Shown: positions 50,597 through 60,300, counted from the stretch's first letter. The stretch: DNA of 64,000 nucleotides from Dysgonomonas sp. 521 (GCF_010501055.1 NZ_QVMO01000012.1:52818-116817); one strand, 5' to 3'. The notes: generated from the sequence alone by a model not told the origin. Made by a program: numbers and translations.

Positions 50597-53500
50597 ATGT
50601 TAAAAAGAATTTTATTTCTACTATTTGCGGTCTGTTCATTAATAGCATATGGGCAGAATGTGGAGGTAAAGGGAACAGTTGTGGATGATATCAACGACCC
50701 GCTCCCCGGAGTTAGCGTCAGCGTTAAGGGTACAACAAGAGGCACCATTACGGATGTAGATGGCAACTACTCTATCGCTGTTTCGCAGGGACAAACGCTG
50801 GTGTACAAGCTCGTGGGAATGACTTCGCAGGAAATCGTATATGACGGACAGCCTGTGATGAACGTCACGCTGGCTACTGACGACAAACACCTGGAAGAAG
50901 TGGTGGTAATCGGCTACCAGACTATCAAGAAAGCCGACCTTACAGGCGCTGTATCGGTGTTTAATCCTAATGAAATGAAAAACACAATCGTAACCGGTTC
51001 GATAGGCGATGCGCTGGGTACATTACCTGGGCTGAATGTGCGTACTGCCGGTAATCCGGGCCGCGAAGGCAAAGTGGTTATCCGTGGTGTCGGCACATTG
51101 GGCGATTCCAACCCGTTGTATGTTGTCGATGGTGTTGTTTCGGGAGGAAACCGTGACTTCAACTACAATGATATAGAGAGTATCCAGGTACTGAAAGATG
51201 CTTCGGCGGCAGCTATCTACGGTTCGCGCGCAGGTAACGGGGTCATCATCATTACTACAAAACAAGGGAAGAAAGGCGATATGAAAATAGACATATCATC
51301 CCGCCTGTCTGTTCAGTGGCTGCCTAAGTATGATCTGGCAGGACGCGACCAGTGGATAAAACTGAATGACATGGCATTCTCCAATGCGATGAGTGATGGA
51401 AATAAAGATGTAAAAGGCCTGGCCAATCACTTCGACGGTAATACCGACTGGCAGAAAGAAGTATTCAAGACAGGTATCGTTCAGGACCATAACGTCTCAT
51501 TTTCGGGAGGTTCCGACAATAGCAGATACTTCATTTCTACCAACTACCAAAGCAATTCGGGCACAACAATAGGTACCGACAGCGAACGCTTTACACTGAG
51601 AGCCAACACTTCGGCTACACGCAATTTTGGCGACCATGTAACATTCCGCGTGGGTGAAAATATAGCGATGAGCTACTTCGGCGTGAATGAGTTAAATACA
51701 AACCCTATCATAGACGTCTACCGTATGTTGCCTACAATATCGGTTTACAACCCCGATAATACAAAAGGGGGATACGGATATGGTGATGGCTCACGCGACG
51801 TCACTTTCGGAACAAACCCTGTGGCAAAAGAAAACATGGAAGATACGCGCAACAGCAACCTGCGTGTCCGTGGAAACGCGTTTGCCGAACTGGAAGTACT
51901 TAAGATGTTCAAGTACAGATTCAATTTCGGATTCGACTACAGCAACGATAAACACAAATACCTGCGTAAAGAAGGAGACTGGACGTACAATCAGTCATAC
52001 GACCCGTCTATATTGACCCGCAGGCAGGCTCAGTCTCACAATCTGGTATTTGACAACACACTGGAGTTTAACAAAACTTTCGGCAAACACGATATCAGCA
52101 CTGTACTGGGTATTAGCTATCAGGATACCAACTATGAACGCCTATGGGGAACAAAGAATGACGTATTGATGAATGGTACGGAGTATTTCGAACAACTGGA
52201 TGCCGCCCTATCGGGTGCTAAAACCGGAAGCTATCAGGAAAGATCAAAATTGTTCTCACTTTTTGGCCGCGTCAATTATACATTCGACAACCGTTACCTT
52301 CTCAGCGTAACCGTACGCCGCGATGAGTCTTCCAAGTTTGCGAAGGATTACCGTGTTGGATATTTCCCTTCATTCTCGGGGGGCTGGCGTATCAGCAACG
52401 AAGAATTCTTCAACGTGTCGTGGGTAGACGACCTGAAAATCAGAGCCAACTACGGGGTTTTGGGGACATCCAACAATGGCTACTACGACTATATCGAACT
52501 CATAAACCTGTACCCTCAGGTAGTTTTCGGAGACAGGGTGCAAAGTGGTATGATACAGACCGCCCTTGTAAACAAAGACCTGAAATGGGAAGAAATGGCA
52601 CAGTTCAATGTTGGTGTCGACGCCCTTTTGCTAAAAAACAGGCTGGGAATTACCGCCGATTATTTCATAAAGAATTCTACCGACATCCTTACCCGTATGC
52701 CTGTACTCATGTCATCGGGGCACAGCGGCGACAACCCTTGGGTTAACTCTGCTTCTATCCGGAACACAGGTTTCGAACTGGCAGCTACATGGAAAGATAA
52801 TATCGGCAAAGACATGGATTACAACATTGGCCTTAATGGCTCTTTCCTGAAAAATAAACTGACTAAGATAGGATACGGACTAACCGAGTTTGACCAGTGG
52901 AATACAAAATCGAAAGTGGGAGAATCTATCGGCCAATGGTACCTGATCAAAACCGACGGGCTTTTCCGTTCGGAAGAAGAAGTACAGGCTCACAAAAACA
53001 GTGAAGGGAAACTTATACAGCCGAATGCGAAGCCGGGAGACATCCGTTTTGTAGACTCTAACGACGATGGGCAGATAACTGACGCCGACCGCCAGTACTG
53101 TGGCGAAAACATGCCTAAATATGAACTGGGCATAGACCTCGGATTCCGTTACAAAGATTTCGACCTGCAAGTACAGATGACCGGTGCTTTCGGTCACAAA
53201 ATATTCAACGGCCCGCGCAGTGCGTACGACAGGTTCGATGACAACTCCAACTATCGTGCCGACTACGACCCCTGGACACCCGAAAACCCGAATGCAAAAG
53301 ACCCTCGTCCTCTCTATGCCGATTCGAGAAATGCCATAGGCAATCAGGACCGCTGGCTTGAAAACGGAAATTATTTAAGAATGAGACAGATAGCATTAGG
53401 ATACAATATACCTAAGTCGTTTTTAGGGAAATACATCAATAGTGCACGCCTGTATGTAAATGCTCAGAACCTGATCACATTTACATCATATACAGGGCTC

Positions 53501-53602
53501 GACCCGGAATTCTTAAACACAAGCCTCTGGGAAAGAAGCCATGATAACGGAGCATTTCCAAATCCACGTACAGTTACATTCGGAGCTCAGATTTCATTCT
53601 AA
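50597..53602 (+). CDS. SusC/RagA-type TonB-linked outer-membrane transporter
   Basis: 1001 residues. Signal peptide (about 1-19, ending AYGQ), a carboxypeptidase-regulatory-like domain (about 23-95: VEVKGTVVDDINDPLPGVSV to YDGQPVMNVTL), the TonB box region, a plug (about 105-225, with GVGTLGDSNPLYVVDGV and IYGSRAGNGVIIITTKQGKKG), and a 22-strand barrel ending in the aromatic TVTFGAQISF. It imports oligosaccharides across the outer membrane with energy from TonB. The partner SusD follows 19 bp later. It is the first gene of the PUL transcript. Confidence 0.96.
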   Translation: MLKRILFLLFAVCSLIAYGQNVEVKGTVVDDINDPLPGVSVSVKGTTRGTITDVDGNYSIAVSQGQTLVYKLVGMTSQEIVYDGQPVMNVTLATDDKHLEEVVVIGYQTIKKADLTGAVSVFNPNEMKNTIVTGSIGDALGTLPGLNVRTAGNPGREGKVVIRGVGTLGDSNPLYVVDGVVSGGNRDFNYNDIESIQVLKDASAAAIYGSRAGNGVIIITTKQGKKGDMKIDISSRLSVQWLPKYDLAGRDQWIKLNDMAFSNAMSDGNKDVKGLANHFDGNTDWQKEVFKTGIVQDHNVSFSGGSDNSRYFISTNYQSNSGTTIGTDSERFTLRANTSATRNFGDHVTFRVGENIAMSYFGVNELNTNPIIDVYRMLPTISVYNPDNTKGGYGYGDGSRDVTFGTNPVAKENMEDTRNSNLRVRGNAFAELEVLKMFKYRFNFGFDYSNDKHKYLRKEGDWTYNQSYDPSILTRRQAQSHNLVFDNTLEFNKTFGKHDISTVLGISYQDTNYERLWGTKNDVLMNGTEYFEQLDAALSGAKTGSYQERSKLFSLFGRVNYTFDNRYLLSVTVRRDESSKFAKDYRVGYFPSFSGGWRISNEEFFNVSWVDDLKIRANYGVLGTSNNGYYDYIELINLYPQVVFGDRVQSGMIQTALVNKDLKWEEMAQFNVGVDALLLKNRLGITADYFIKNSTDILTRMPVLMSSGHSGDNPWVNSASIRNTGFELAATWKDNIGKDMDYNIGLNGSFLKNKLTKIGYGLTEFDQWNTKSKVGESIGQWYLIKTDGLFRSEEEVQAHKNSEGKLIQPNAKPGDIRFVDSNDDGQITDADRQYCGENMPKYELGIDLGFRYKDFDLQVQMTGAFGHKIFNGPRSAYDRFDDNSNYRADYDPWTPENPNAKDPRPLYADSRNAIGNQDRWLENGNYLRMRQIALGYNIPKSFLGKYINSARLYVNAQNLITFTSYTGLDPEFLNTSLWERSHDNGAFPNPRTVTFGAQISF

Positions 53603-53621
53603 CCTATAAACATCTACGAAA

Positions 53622-55190
53622 ATGAAAAAAATTATATATACACTATTCTTCTTATCTGCATTATTCTTCACAGGCTGTGATGTAGATGTAGAGAATCCGA
53701 ATACAACCACCGTTGAGTCGTTCTGGAAGACAGAGAAGGATGCAAAAAACGGTATCAACGCGGCTTATAACTATTTTTACAAGCCGGACACTTTCAGCCG
53801 CTGGATATGGTTCAGGCTCGACCTCACATCTGACGAAGGGTACAGCCAAAGCCCGTGGGCAGAACTAAAGGAATGGACAGACTTCAGGTACAACAACTAT
53901 AATTTCGGAGAAGGAAACGCCGGCACTTACAGCGCCTGCTACAAGGCCATCTACCGTGCCAATCAGGTATTGTATTATGTGCCCGACATAGAATTTACGA
54001 ACCAAAGCGACAAAGACCAGATTCTGGCGCAGGCTTACTTCCTACGCGGACTATATTACTACTACCTGGGACTATTGTGGGGTAGCGACAACAAGAGCCT
54101 CGCCATGCCGCTGGAACCGTCGACTCCGGCTATGAGACCCGAAGGACACTCCGGACAGGAAATATACGAACAGGCTATCGCCGACTTTACCGAAGCCCAG
54201 AAAAACCTGCCTGAAGAATGGACTGGCGACGAAAAAGGCCGTGCGACAAAAGGAGCAGCCCTCGCTTTCCGTGCCAAAGTATATATGCAGATGCACAAAT
54301 GGAACGAAGCAAAAAATGACTTGCACTGGCTGATAGAAGGTGACGGGAAAAGATATTACGGGCTGGTCACAAATTATTTCGACAACTTCAATGCGAATGA
54401 AAACAATATCGAATCGGTGTTCGAAATCCAGTTTTCTGACGTATATGGCTCCCCTGCGGGCGACGGCGACTATGACGTAGACCCTAACTTAGGCTTGAAC
54501 AAAGGTAAATTCTTCGCACCTCCGGGAATCGGATGGACTGACGGTGAACTTCGTCCTTGGCTGGTAACAGAGTTCAAGAAAGAAAAGAATTTGAGCAACG
54601 AGTACGATATACGCCTGAAATATACTGCCTTCTACGAAGGGATGGAAACAGACTTTGCCAACAATGACAGGATATTCAACGAGACAAGTAACGCCGATAC
54701 CTGGGGGCGAAGCAACTGGACAGGACGTGTATTCTTCCGCAAGTATGGCGCTGATTACTACCGCGACTATGACGACTACTATAACAATACGAATGTAAGG
54801 CTTATCCGATTTGCCGATGTATTGCTGATGTACGCCGAGTGTATCGCCCAATCGGGAGGAAACCTATCTACAGCCGTAGCACAGGTAGACAAGGTACGTG
54901 CAAGGGTAAATATGCCGGCACTGTCTGTAAACCATTCATCGGCAAGCTCAAGCAAAGACGCCTTCCTAAAACGCCTGCAAATGGAGCGTATGCTCGAACT
55001 GGCTAGCGAAGGACAACGCTGGGCTGATATCAAACGCTGGGGCTTACTCGATACTCAGGCTGGTATAGACGAGCTGAAATCACGCGATGCAGACTTCAAT
55101 AACTTTAAGATCGGGCACCACAATTGCCTGCCTATACCTTCTACCGAAATAAACAACAATGCGAATATAGTACAGAACCCTAATTATTAA
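53622..55190 (+). CDS. SusD/RagB-type glycan-binding lipoprotein
   Basis: 522 residues; lipobox at C19 (ALFFTGCDVDVENP). TPR-like helices with AAYNYFYKPD, YKAIYRANQVLYY, AQAYFLRGLYYYYLGLLWG and the later GAALAFRAKVYMQMHKWNEAKNDL; C-terminal RLQMERMLELASEGQRWADIKRWG is the RagB/SusD signature. It lies on the cell surface as the lid of SusC and captures the glycan. The substrate cannot be told from the sequence. An A-type repeat fills the gap to the first hydrolase gene. Confidence 0.96.
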   Translation: MKKIIYTLFFLSALFFTGCDVDVENPNTTTVESFWKTEKDAKNGINAAYNYFYKPDTFSRWIWFRLDLTSDEGYSQSPWAELKEWTDFRYNNYNFGEGNAGTYSACYKAIYRANQVLYYVPDIEFTNQSDKDQILAQAYFLRGLYYYYLGLLWGSDNKSLAMPLEPSTPAMRPEGHSGQEIYEQAIADFTEAQKNLPEEWTGDEKGRATKGAALAFRAKVYMQMHKWNEAKNDLHWLIEGDGKRYYGLVTNYFDNFNANENNIESVFEIQFSDVYGSPAGDGDYDVDPNLGLNKGKFFAPPGIGWTDGELRPWLVTEFKKEKNLSNEYDIRLKYTAFYEGMETDFANNDRIFNETSNADTWGRSNWTGRVFFRKYGADYYRDYDDYYNNTNVRLIRFADVLLMYAECIAQSGGNLSTAVAQVDKVRARVNMPALSVNHSSASSSKDAFLKRLQMERMLELASEGQRWADIKRWGLLDTQAGIDELKSRDADFNNFKIGHHNCLPIPSTEINNNANIVQNPNY

Positions 55191-55198
55191 TTAGTTTA

Positions 55199-55401
55199 AG
55201 AAACTGTTTAAATTTTATTCGTTCCAATTTTTAGAGATGTTTTTTTCTTTCTTGAAACGATAATAGCGGGCTATTTACATACGCTTCGCTCCTGTGACCG
55301 CTGGTTGAGTTGAGAGAAAGGAAAAAAGAGCCAAAAACAGACTAAAAATGAACGAAGAAAAAGATATAATAAAATATTCGTATAAAATTTAAACAGTTTC
55401 T
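55199..55401. repeat. A-type palindromic element, copy A5 (reverse orientation)
   Basis: 203 bp, the reverse complement of the A1-A3 layout: it starts AGAAACTGTTTAAATTTTAT then TCGTTCCAATTTTTAGAGAT and ends with ATAAAATTTAAACAGTTTCT. It starts 8 bp after the susD stop and lies inside the PUL transcript, where its long stem could act as a partial terminator or RNA-stabilising structure. Confidence 0.87.
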
Positions 55402-55468
55402 AAGCATAAGTTATGAGTTGATACATCAACACTGAGATCAACTCATAACTTATTAAAAAACAAATAAA

Positions 55469-56422
55469 ATGAAATATTTAAAACATTGTACACTTTTTAT
55501 CCTGTCCCTTATTCTTCTCTCATCATGTGGCAGCAGCGAGAAAGTCTATATGGAGTACAGCACACCTGTCTCTCTTGGCGACCCGTTCATCATGCTTCAT
55601 AACAATGTATATTATGCCTATGGTACACGCGCCGAAGACGGGATAGAAGTATATACCTCCGATGACCTGCTGACATGGAAGAAGGCTTCTGCCCTTGCCC
55701 TCGACAAAAAAGACTCCTGGGCCGACCGCTGGTACTGGGCACCCGAGGTGTATTATATCAAGGAAAAGAATAAATTCTTTATGTACTATTCGGCCGATGA
55801 GCATATCTGTGTAGCTACGGCTGACTCTCCATCAGGGCCATTTGTACAGGACGTAAAAGAACCGATGATTGCCGACGAAAAGTGTATCGACAATTCTCTC
55901 TTTATAGACGATGACGGCAAACCCTACCTCTATTTCGACCGTTTCAACGATGGATTGAATATCTGGGTAGCCGAACTCGAAAGTGACCTGAAAACAATTA
56001 AGAAAGAAACTCTTACCAAATGTATCAACGTATCGCAATCGTGGGAAGAAGTATGGCCGCGTGTCAACGAAGGTGCATTTGTGACGAAACATAAAGATAT
56101 GTATTACCTTACCTATTCGGGAAACAGCTACGAAAGCCCTTTCTACGGAGTAGGCTACGCCACAGCCACTTCTCCTATGGGGCCGTGGACAAAGTATGAA
56201 AAGAACCCCATATTACAGAAACCCGACAGCCTCGTAGGTGTAGGCCACAGCGCCATGTTCCACGACAAGGCGGGACAACTGAGGATCGTATTCCATGCAC
56301 ATCATTCTCCGGACAGCATTCATCCGAGAGCCATGTATATTGCAGATGTCGATTTTACGAATGACGCCGTACCTGTGATGAAAATAACGGGAAATATTAT
56401 TCAGCCTAAGATTGTAAAATAA
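55469..56422 (+). CDS. GH43 family glycoside hydrolase, lipoprotein (first copy)
   Basis: 317 residues, lipobox at C20 (LILLSSCGSS). A five-blade propeller with the three GH43 catalytic acids: base D38 in LGDPFIML, pKa-modulator D141 in CIDNSLFIDDDG, and acid E201 in RVNEGAFVTKHKDMYYL. GH43 enzymes act on arabinofuranosides, xylosides or galactosides by inversion. The single-domain form without the extra beta-sandwich suggests an exo-acting enzyme on small branches. The stop overlaps the next start as TAATG, so the next gene is coupled. Confidence 0.92.
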   Translation: MKYLKHCTLFILSLILLSSCGSSEKVYMEYSTPVSLGDPFIMLHNNVYYAYGTRAEDGIEVYTSDDLLTWKKASALALDKKDSWADRWYWAPEVYYIKEKNKFFMYYSADEHICVATADSPSGPFVQDVKEPMIADEKCIDNSLFIDDDGKPYLYFDRFNDGLNIWVAELESDLKTIKKETLTKCINVSQSWEEVWPRVNEGAFVTKHKDMYYLTYSGNSYESPFYGVGYATATSPMGPWTKYEKNPILQKPDSLVGVGHSAMFHDKAGQLRIVFHAHHSPDSIHPRAMYIADVDFTNDAVPVMKITGNIIQPKIVK

Positions 56423-58083
56423 TGAAATTTACAGGTTTATTTCTGCTTATTGTATTGCTGGGCTTTACTGCCTGCCATTCGGATAACAACAAACCGGAAG
56501 AAGAACAGCAAGATGCTGCCGGCGGCATCCGCATAGCATGGGACTACAGTTCTATGCAGCAGATTGCCCAACGGGGAGGTTATGGCCGCCTCAAGCGGAT
56601 GCAGGACAATTCCCTGATAGCTGTATACGAAACCTTAACAGGTAATATAGACCTTCGCCGCAGCTATGACAATGGCGCTACATGGTCTGCGCCTGTAAAG
56701 ATGTTCTGGCAGTTCACCTATAAGGGCAAAAATGGAAAATCGACACCGGTAAACATGTCGAATGCAGAGATAACGCAATTGAAGAACGGTGATATTATTG
56801 TGGGAGCAAACTACCGCCCGCAAAAGGCGGAAATAGCTCCATTTTCTATAGCCATAAGGCGCAGCACCGACAATGGCGCTACATGGCTCGAACCGCAGAT
56901 ATTATACAATGCTGCTCCACGTTTCCACGACGGATGCTGGGAACCTTCGTTCCTGCAACTGCCCGATGGGGAACTACAGGTCTATTTTGCCAATGAGAAT
57001 CCGTATCAGCAATCTGACGAACAGGAAATTTCTGTAATGAGCTCTAAAGATAACGGTATAACGTGGGAGGATGCCCGTACGGTATGCTTCCGCAAAGGCA
57101 GGCGCGATGGTATGCCGGTGGCTACGATAGTCGGTGATGAGATTGTTATGGTTATCGAAGATAATAATATCGACCGTTTCAAGCCTTATACCGTGCGTAC
57201 CAAACTCGCCGACAACTGGCCGAAACCGGTACTGGCCGATTCTCCCGACAGGGAATATGCCCTGACCGAGAAGATAAACGATACGGTATATATGGGTGCG
57301 CCTTACCTGCTGAAACTTCCTACGGGAGAAACACTGATTTCGTATCAGACGAACGAAAACCGTGCTTCCGACTGGGAATATTCCACAATGGAAGTAGCCG
57401 TAGGCGATAAGGAAGCCCGCAATTTCGGGCGCAGGACACGCCCGTTCGATGTCCCTTTGAACAAGGAAGCCAAATGGAACTCATTGGCGCTTTGGGACAA
57501 AAACACAGTAGTGGCGCTCGCGGCATCCAACTTCAAGTCTAAATTTATTGCTCCTTGGCTGATAAAAGGATATATAATCCCCGGACTGAAAATAGCCACA
57601 AAAGATATAACCGGATACCCCCTGTTCATAGGGGCAAAGGGTGAAACAAACCTGCGTGCAGGATTAGGAAAGGATGAGGAGAACCTGTATGTTAAATGCA
57701 TGGTTAACGATAACAGTTTATATGGTTTGAAAGAATCCGGCACAGCCTCCGATGGCGTATTTGTCTATTTCAGCAATGGAAAGAAGACACTACGGTTGTG
57801 GTGCAGCTATCAGGGGAAATTCGATGTGTGGGATAAAATAGGTAAAGATTGGCAAATAAGGTCGGCAGCTAATGTACAGGCCTCCTCTTCTTTAAGCGAT
57901 AAAGGCTACGATCTGGAGATCATTATCCCCGCCAAGGATATACCCGAAGCAGATAATGGTACAATCTGGGTAAGTATGGCATTATCGGCCTACGATGATG
58001 CGCAGGCCGGCTATACCGAAATGCTGGTAAACAGTGAAGAAGATAAGCCGGAAACATGGCTGAGGGTGAAATTAGACAATTAA
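56422..58083 (+). CDS. Sialidase-fold glycoside hydrolase with a CBM9-like C-terminal domain
   Basis: 553 residues, lipobox at C18 (LLGFTACHSD). Residues about 35-370 form a six-blade propeller with Asp-box repeats (SYDNGATWSAP, STDNGATWLEP, SKDNGITWED) and conserved patches such as PRFHDGCWEPSFLQLPDGEL. Residues about 375-553 resemble a family 9 carbohydrate-binding module (FIGAKGETNLRAGLGKDEENLY, DGVFVYFS, DLEIIIPAKDIPE). The propeller could be GH93 (exo-arabinanase), GH33 or an unassigned family; beside an arabinanase-like GH43, GH93-like is attractive, but the arginine triad of true sialidases is not obvious. It follows the first GH43 with a TAATG overlap. Confidence 0.8.
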   Translation: MKFTGLFLLIVLLGFTACHSDNNKPEEEQQDAAGGIRIAWDYSSMQQIAQRGGYGRLKRMQDNSLIAVYETLTGNIDLRRSYDNGATWSAPVKMFWQFTYKGKNGKSTPVNMSNAEITQLKNGDIIVGANYRPQKAEIAPFSIAIRRSTDNGATWLEPQILYNAAPRFHDGCWEPSFLQLPDGELQVYFANENPYQQSDEQEISVMSSKDNGITWEDARTVCFRKGRRDGMPVATIVGDEIVMVIEDNNIDRFKPYTVRTKLADNWPKPVLADSPDREYALTEKINDTVYMGAPYLLKLPTGETLISYQTNENRASDWEYSTMEVAVGDKEARNFGRRTRPFDVPLNKEAKWNSLALWDKNTVVALAASNFKSKFIAPWLIKGYIIPGLKIATKDITGYPLFIGAKGETNLRAGLGKDEENLYVKCMVNDNSLYGLKESGTASDGVFVYFSNGKKTLRLWCSYQGKFDVWDKIGKDWQIRSAANVQASSSLSDKGYDLEIIIPAKDIPEADNGTIWVSMALSAYDDAQAGYTEMLVNSEEDKPETWLRVKLDN

Positions 58084-58094
58084 ATATATTCTCT

Positions 58095-58168
58095 CTGTCA
58101 TTCTGAACGAAGTGAAGAATCTCTTCACTATAGAGAAACGAGATGCTTCGTTACCTCGGCATGACAAG
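58095..58168. repeat. TGTCATTCTGAACGAAG hairpin inside the PUL
   Basis: TCTGTCATTCTGAACGAAGT faces CTTCGTTACCTCGGCATGAC. The middle has GAAGAATCTCTTCACTATAG. It lies between the propeller gene and the unassigned toroid gene. Confidence 0.65.
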
Positions 58169-58202
58169 GGGAGTAAAAGAAAATTACTAAACTTAAAAAT
58201 AT

Positions 58203-60215
58203 ATGGAAAGAAGATTGTTTGCAGTTATCTTATTCTTGCTTTCATGGGTATTGGTAAATGCTCAGGTGATAGAGCCGGAATATAAAATCACACTGAAATC
58301 GCCGGGCAATCCGGCAGATTCATACACCTTGCTGGAAGATGCTTCGGGTAACCTGAAAGCATCGCAGAACCTGCCTGTTGAAATCAGGCAACAAAAAACA
58401 GAGACTGCCTCTACAATACGTATTACGGTCGATATCACTGCCAAAGACCTCGTTTACTACAACTTTGAAGAGGTATGCAAACTGGCGGGAATCAGCCACG
58501 ATGATTGCCAGTTCTTTATGCCGGGATTCTGGTATCACCGCAATATACGCTCGCCGAAAGAAGCCCCTTCGTTTGCTACCAGCGACAGCTGGCAAGTACG
58601 CGAAGACCGCCTGAGCACACCGCTTACAGGTATCTACAGCGACAAAACAGGCGACTTCTGCACAGTAGTACGCCTGGATGAATTCAAAGGAGAAAGCCTT
58701 GCAACACATAGTGCAGGCGAAGTTATACTAACAGATAAAACATCGTTAGGTTTTACAGGGTTCCGCAACGTGGGCGGCACTACAGCCCTTGTGTTCGGTT
58801 TTCCATACAGCGAAGCACCTAAAACATATATCCGTAAGCTGACACTGGCTCCTGCAGTACAGGCTTTCGAAAAACTGGAAAAAGGGGAAAGCCGCCAACT
58901 GGTTTGGGAAATACGTAAAGGAAAAGCTCAGGATTATTCAGCCTTTGTAGCAGATGTCTGGAACTACTCTTACGACACCTTCAAGCCACAGGTATATGCC
59001 GGCGCGATGAGTACGGCTGAGGCGAAAAAAGTTTTATCCAACTTCTTTATAGAAAGCTATGTAGATAAATACCCGTTGAAATATTTTTCGGGAGTACACA
59101 TGCGTACCGATGACTGTAAGAGTACAGGCTCGGTAGAAGTGGGTTTCGTAGGACGTGTACTGCTCAATGCTTTCAATGCTTTGGAATACGGTGAGCAGAC
59201 AAACAACACCGGCCTTGTCAACAAGGCTAATTCGATATTCGACAGCTACCTGCAACATGGTTTCACACCGAACGGTTTTTTCCGCGAGTTTGTAGACTAT
59301 ACTCACAATAACGAAACAGATATATATAGCATCCGCCGCCAGTCGGAAGGAGCATTCGCCATCCTCAACTACCTCGACTATGAGAAGAAACAGGGACGCA
59401 AGCACCCTGAATGGGAAGCGAAAGTAAAAGCTTTACTGGATAACTTCCTGAAGCTACAGGGACAGGATGGCAGCTTCCCCCGCAAGTTTAATGACAACTT
59501 CAACGTAACGGACGCATCGGGTGGCAGCACACCATCGGCAACGTTACCACTGACGATGGCTTATACTTACTTCAAGAATAAGCAATATATGGAAAGTGCG
59601 AAACAGACAGCTGTTTACCTTGAAAAAGAACTGATATCCAAGGCCGATTACTTCTCGTCTACCCTCGATGCCAACTGCGAAGATAAAGAAGCGTCACTGT
59701 ATGCGTCCACAGCTTTGTACTATCTGGCTATGGCATCGCCCGATAAAGAGAAAGCACGCTACATCGACCTGTCGAAAAAAGCGGCATATTTTGCACTGTC
59801 ATGGTACTACATGTGGGATGTACCATTTGCACAGGGACAGATGCTGGGCGATGTAGGCTTCGAGTCGCGCGGATGGGGAAACGTATCGGTAGAGAACAAC
59901 CATGTAGATGTATTCATCTTCGAATTTGCCACCGTGCTCGACTGGCTGGCCAAAGAACGCAACGAACCGCGTTTCGCGGAGTTCTCTTCTGTAATCAAGA
60001 CTTCCATGTTGCAGCTTATGCCTGTAAAAGGACACATGTTCGACATCGGAAAAGCAGGCTATTATCCTGAGGTGGTACAACATACCAACTGGGACTATGG
60101 CAAAAACGGCAAGGGATTCTATAACGACATATTCGCTCCGGGCTGGACAGTAGCCTCTCTGTGGCAGATGCTAAGCCCCGACCGTGTATCGAATTACTTT
60201 AATCAAAAGAAATGA
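58203..60215 (+). CDS. Unassigned secreted alpha/alpha-toroid-like carbohydrate enzyme
   Basis: 670 residues with a signal peptide (MERRLFAVILFLLSWVLVNA). The N-terminal third (about 25-245) is a beta-sandwich; the rest (about 255-660) is made of repeated helix pairs with aromatic and acidic residues (YFSGVHMRTDDCKSTGSVEV, DGSFPRKFNDNFN, GFESRGWGNVSVENNHVDVF, GYYPEVVQHTNWDYG), the pattern of alpha/alpha-6 barrels seen in several glycoside hydrolase and lyase families. I cannot assign a family. Candidate acids include the Asp pair in RTDDCK and the Glu in NETDIYS. Its place between propeller and GH43 genes argues for a role on the same glycan. Confidence 0.7.
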   Translation: MERRLFAVILFLLSWVLVNAQVIEPEYKITLKSPGNPADSYTLLEDASGNLKASQNLPVEIRQQKTETASTIRITVDITAKDLVYYNFEEVCKLAGISHDDCQFFMPGFWYHRNIRSPKEAPSFATSDSWQVREDRLSTPLTGIYSDKTGDFCTVVRLDEFKGESLATHSAGEVILTDKTSLGFTGFRNVGGTTALVFGFPYSEAPKTYIRKLTLAPAVQAFEKLEKGESRQLVWEIRKGKAQDYSAFVADVWNYSYDTFKPQVYAGAMSTAEAKKVLSNFFIESYVDKYPLKYFSGVHMRTDDCKSTGSVEVGFVGRVLLNAFNALEYGEQTNNTGLVNKANSIFDSYLQHGFTPNGFFREFVDYTHNNETDIYSIRRQSEGAFAILNYLDYEKKQGRKHPEWEAKVKALLDNFLKLQGQDGSFPRKFNDNFNVTDASGGSTPSATLPLTMAYTYFKNKQYMESAKQTAVYLEKELISKADYFSSTLDANCEDKEASLYASTALYYLAMASPDKEKARYIDLSKKAAYFALSWYYMWDVPFAQGQMLGDVGFESRGWGNVSVENNHVDVFIFEFATVLDWLAKERNEPRFAEFSSVIKTSMLQLMPVKGHMFDIGKAGYYPEVVQHTNWDYGKNGKGFYNDIFAPGWTVASLWQMLSPDRVSNYFNQKK

Positions 60216-60240
60216 TAAGAACATATAATTAATATAGCAA

Positions 60241-60300
60241 TGTAGGGGCAGACCTGCGTGTCTGCCCAAAAACGGGCGAACACACAGGTTCGCCCCTACA
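60241..60300. repeat. GTAGGGGC-type hairpin, complete copy
   Basis: 60 bp with 27-bp arms: TGTAGGGGCAGACCTG...CTGCCC and GGGCGAACACACAGGTTCG...CCTACA, with a 6-base AAAAAC loop. It lies within the PUL between the toroid gene and the second GH43 gene; the remaining 190 bp to the GH43 start are AT-rich and hold no gene. Confidence 0.85.
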
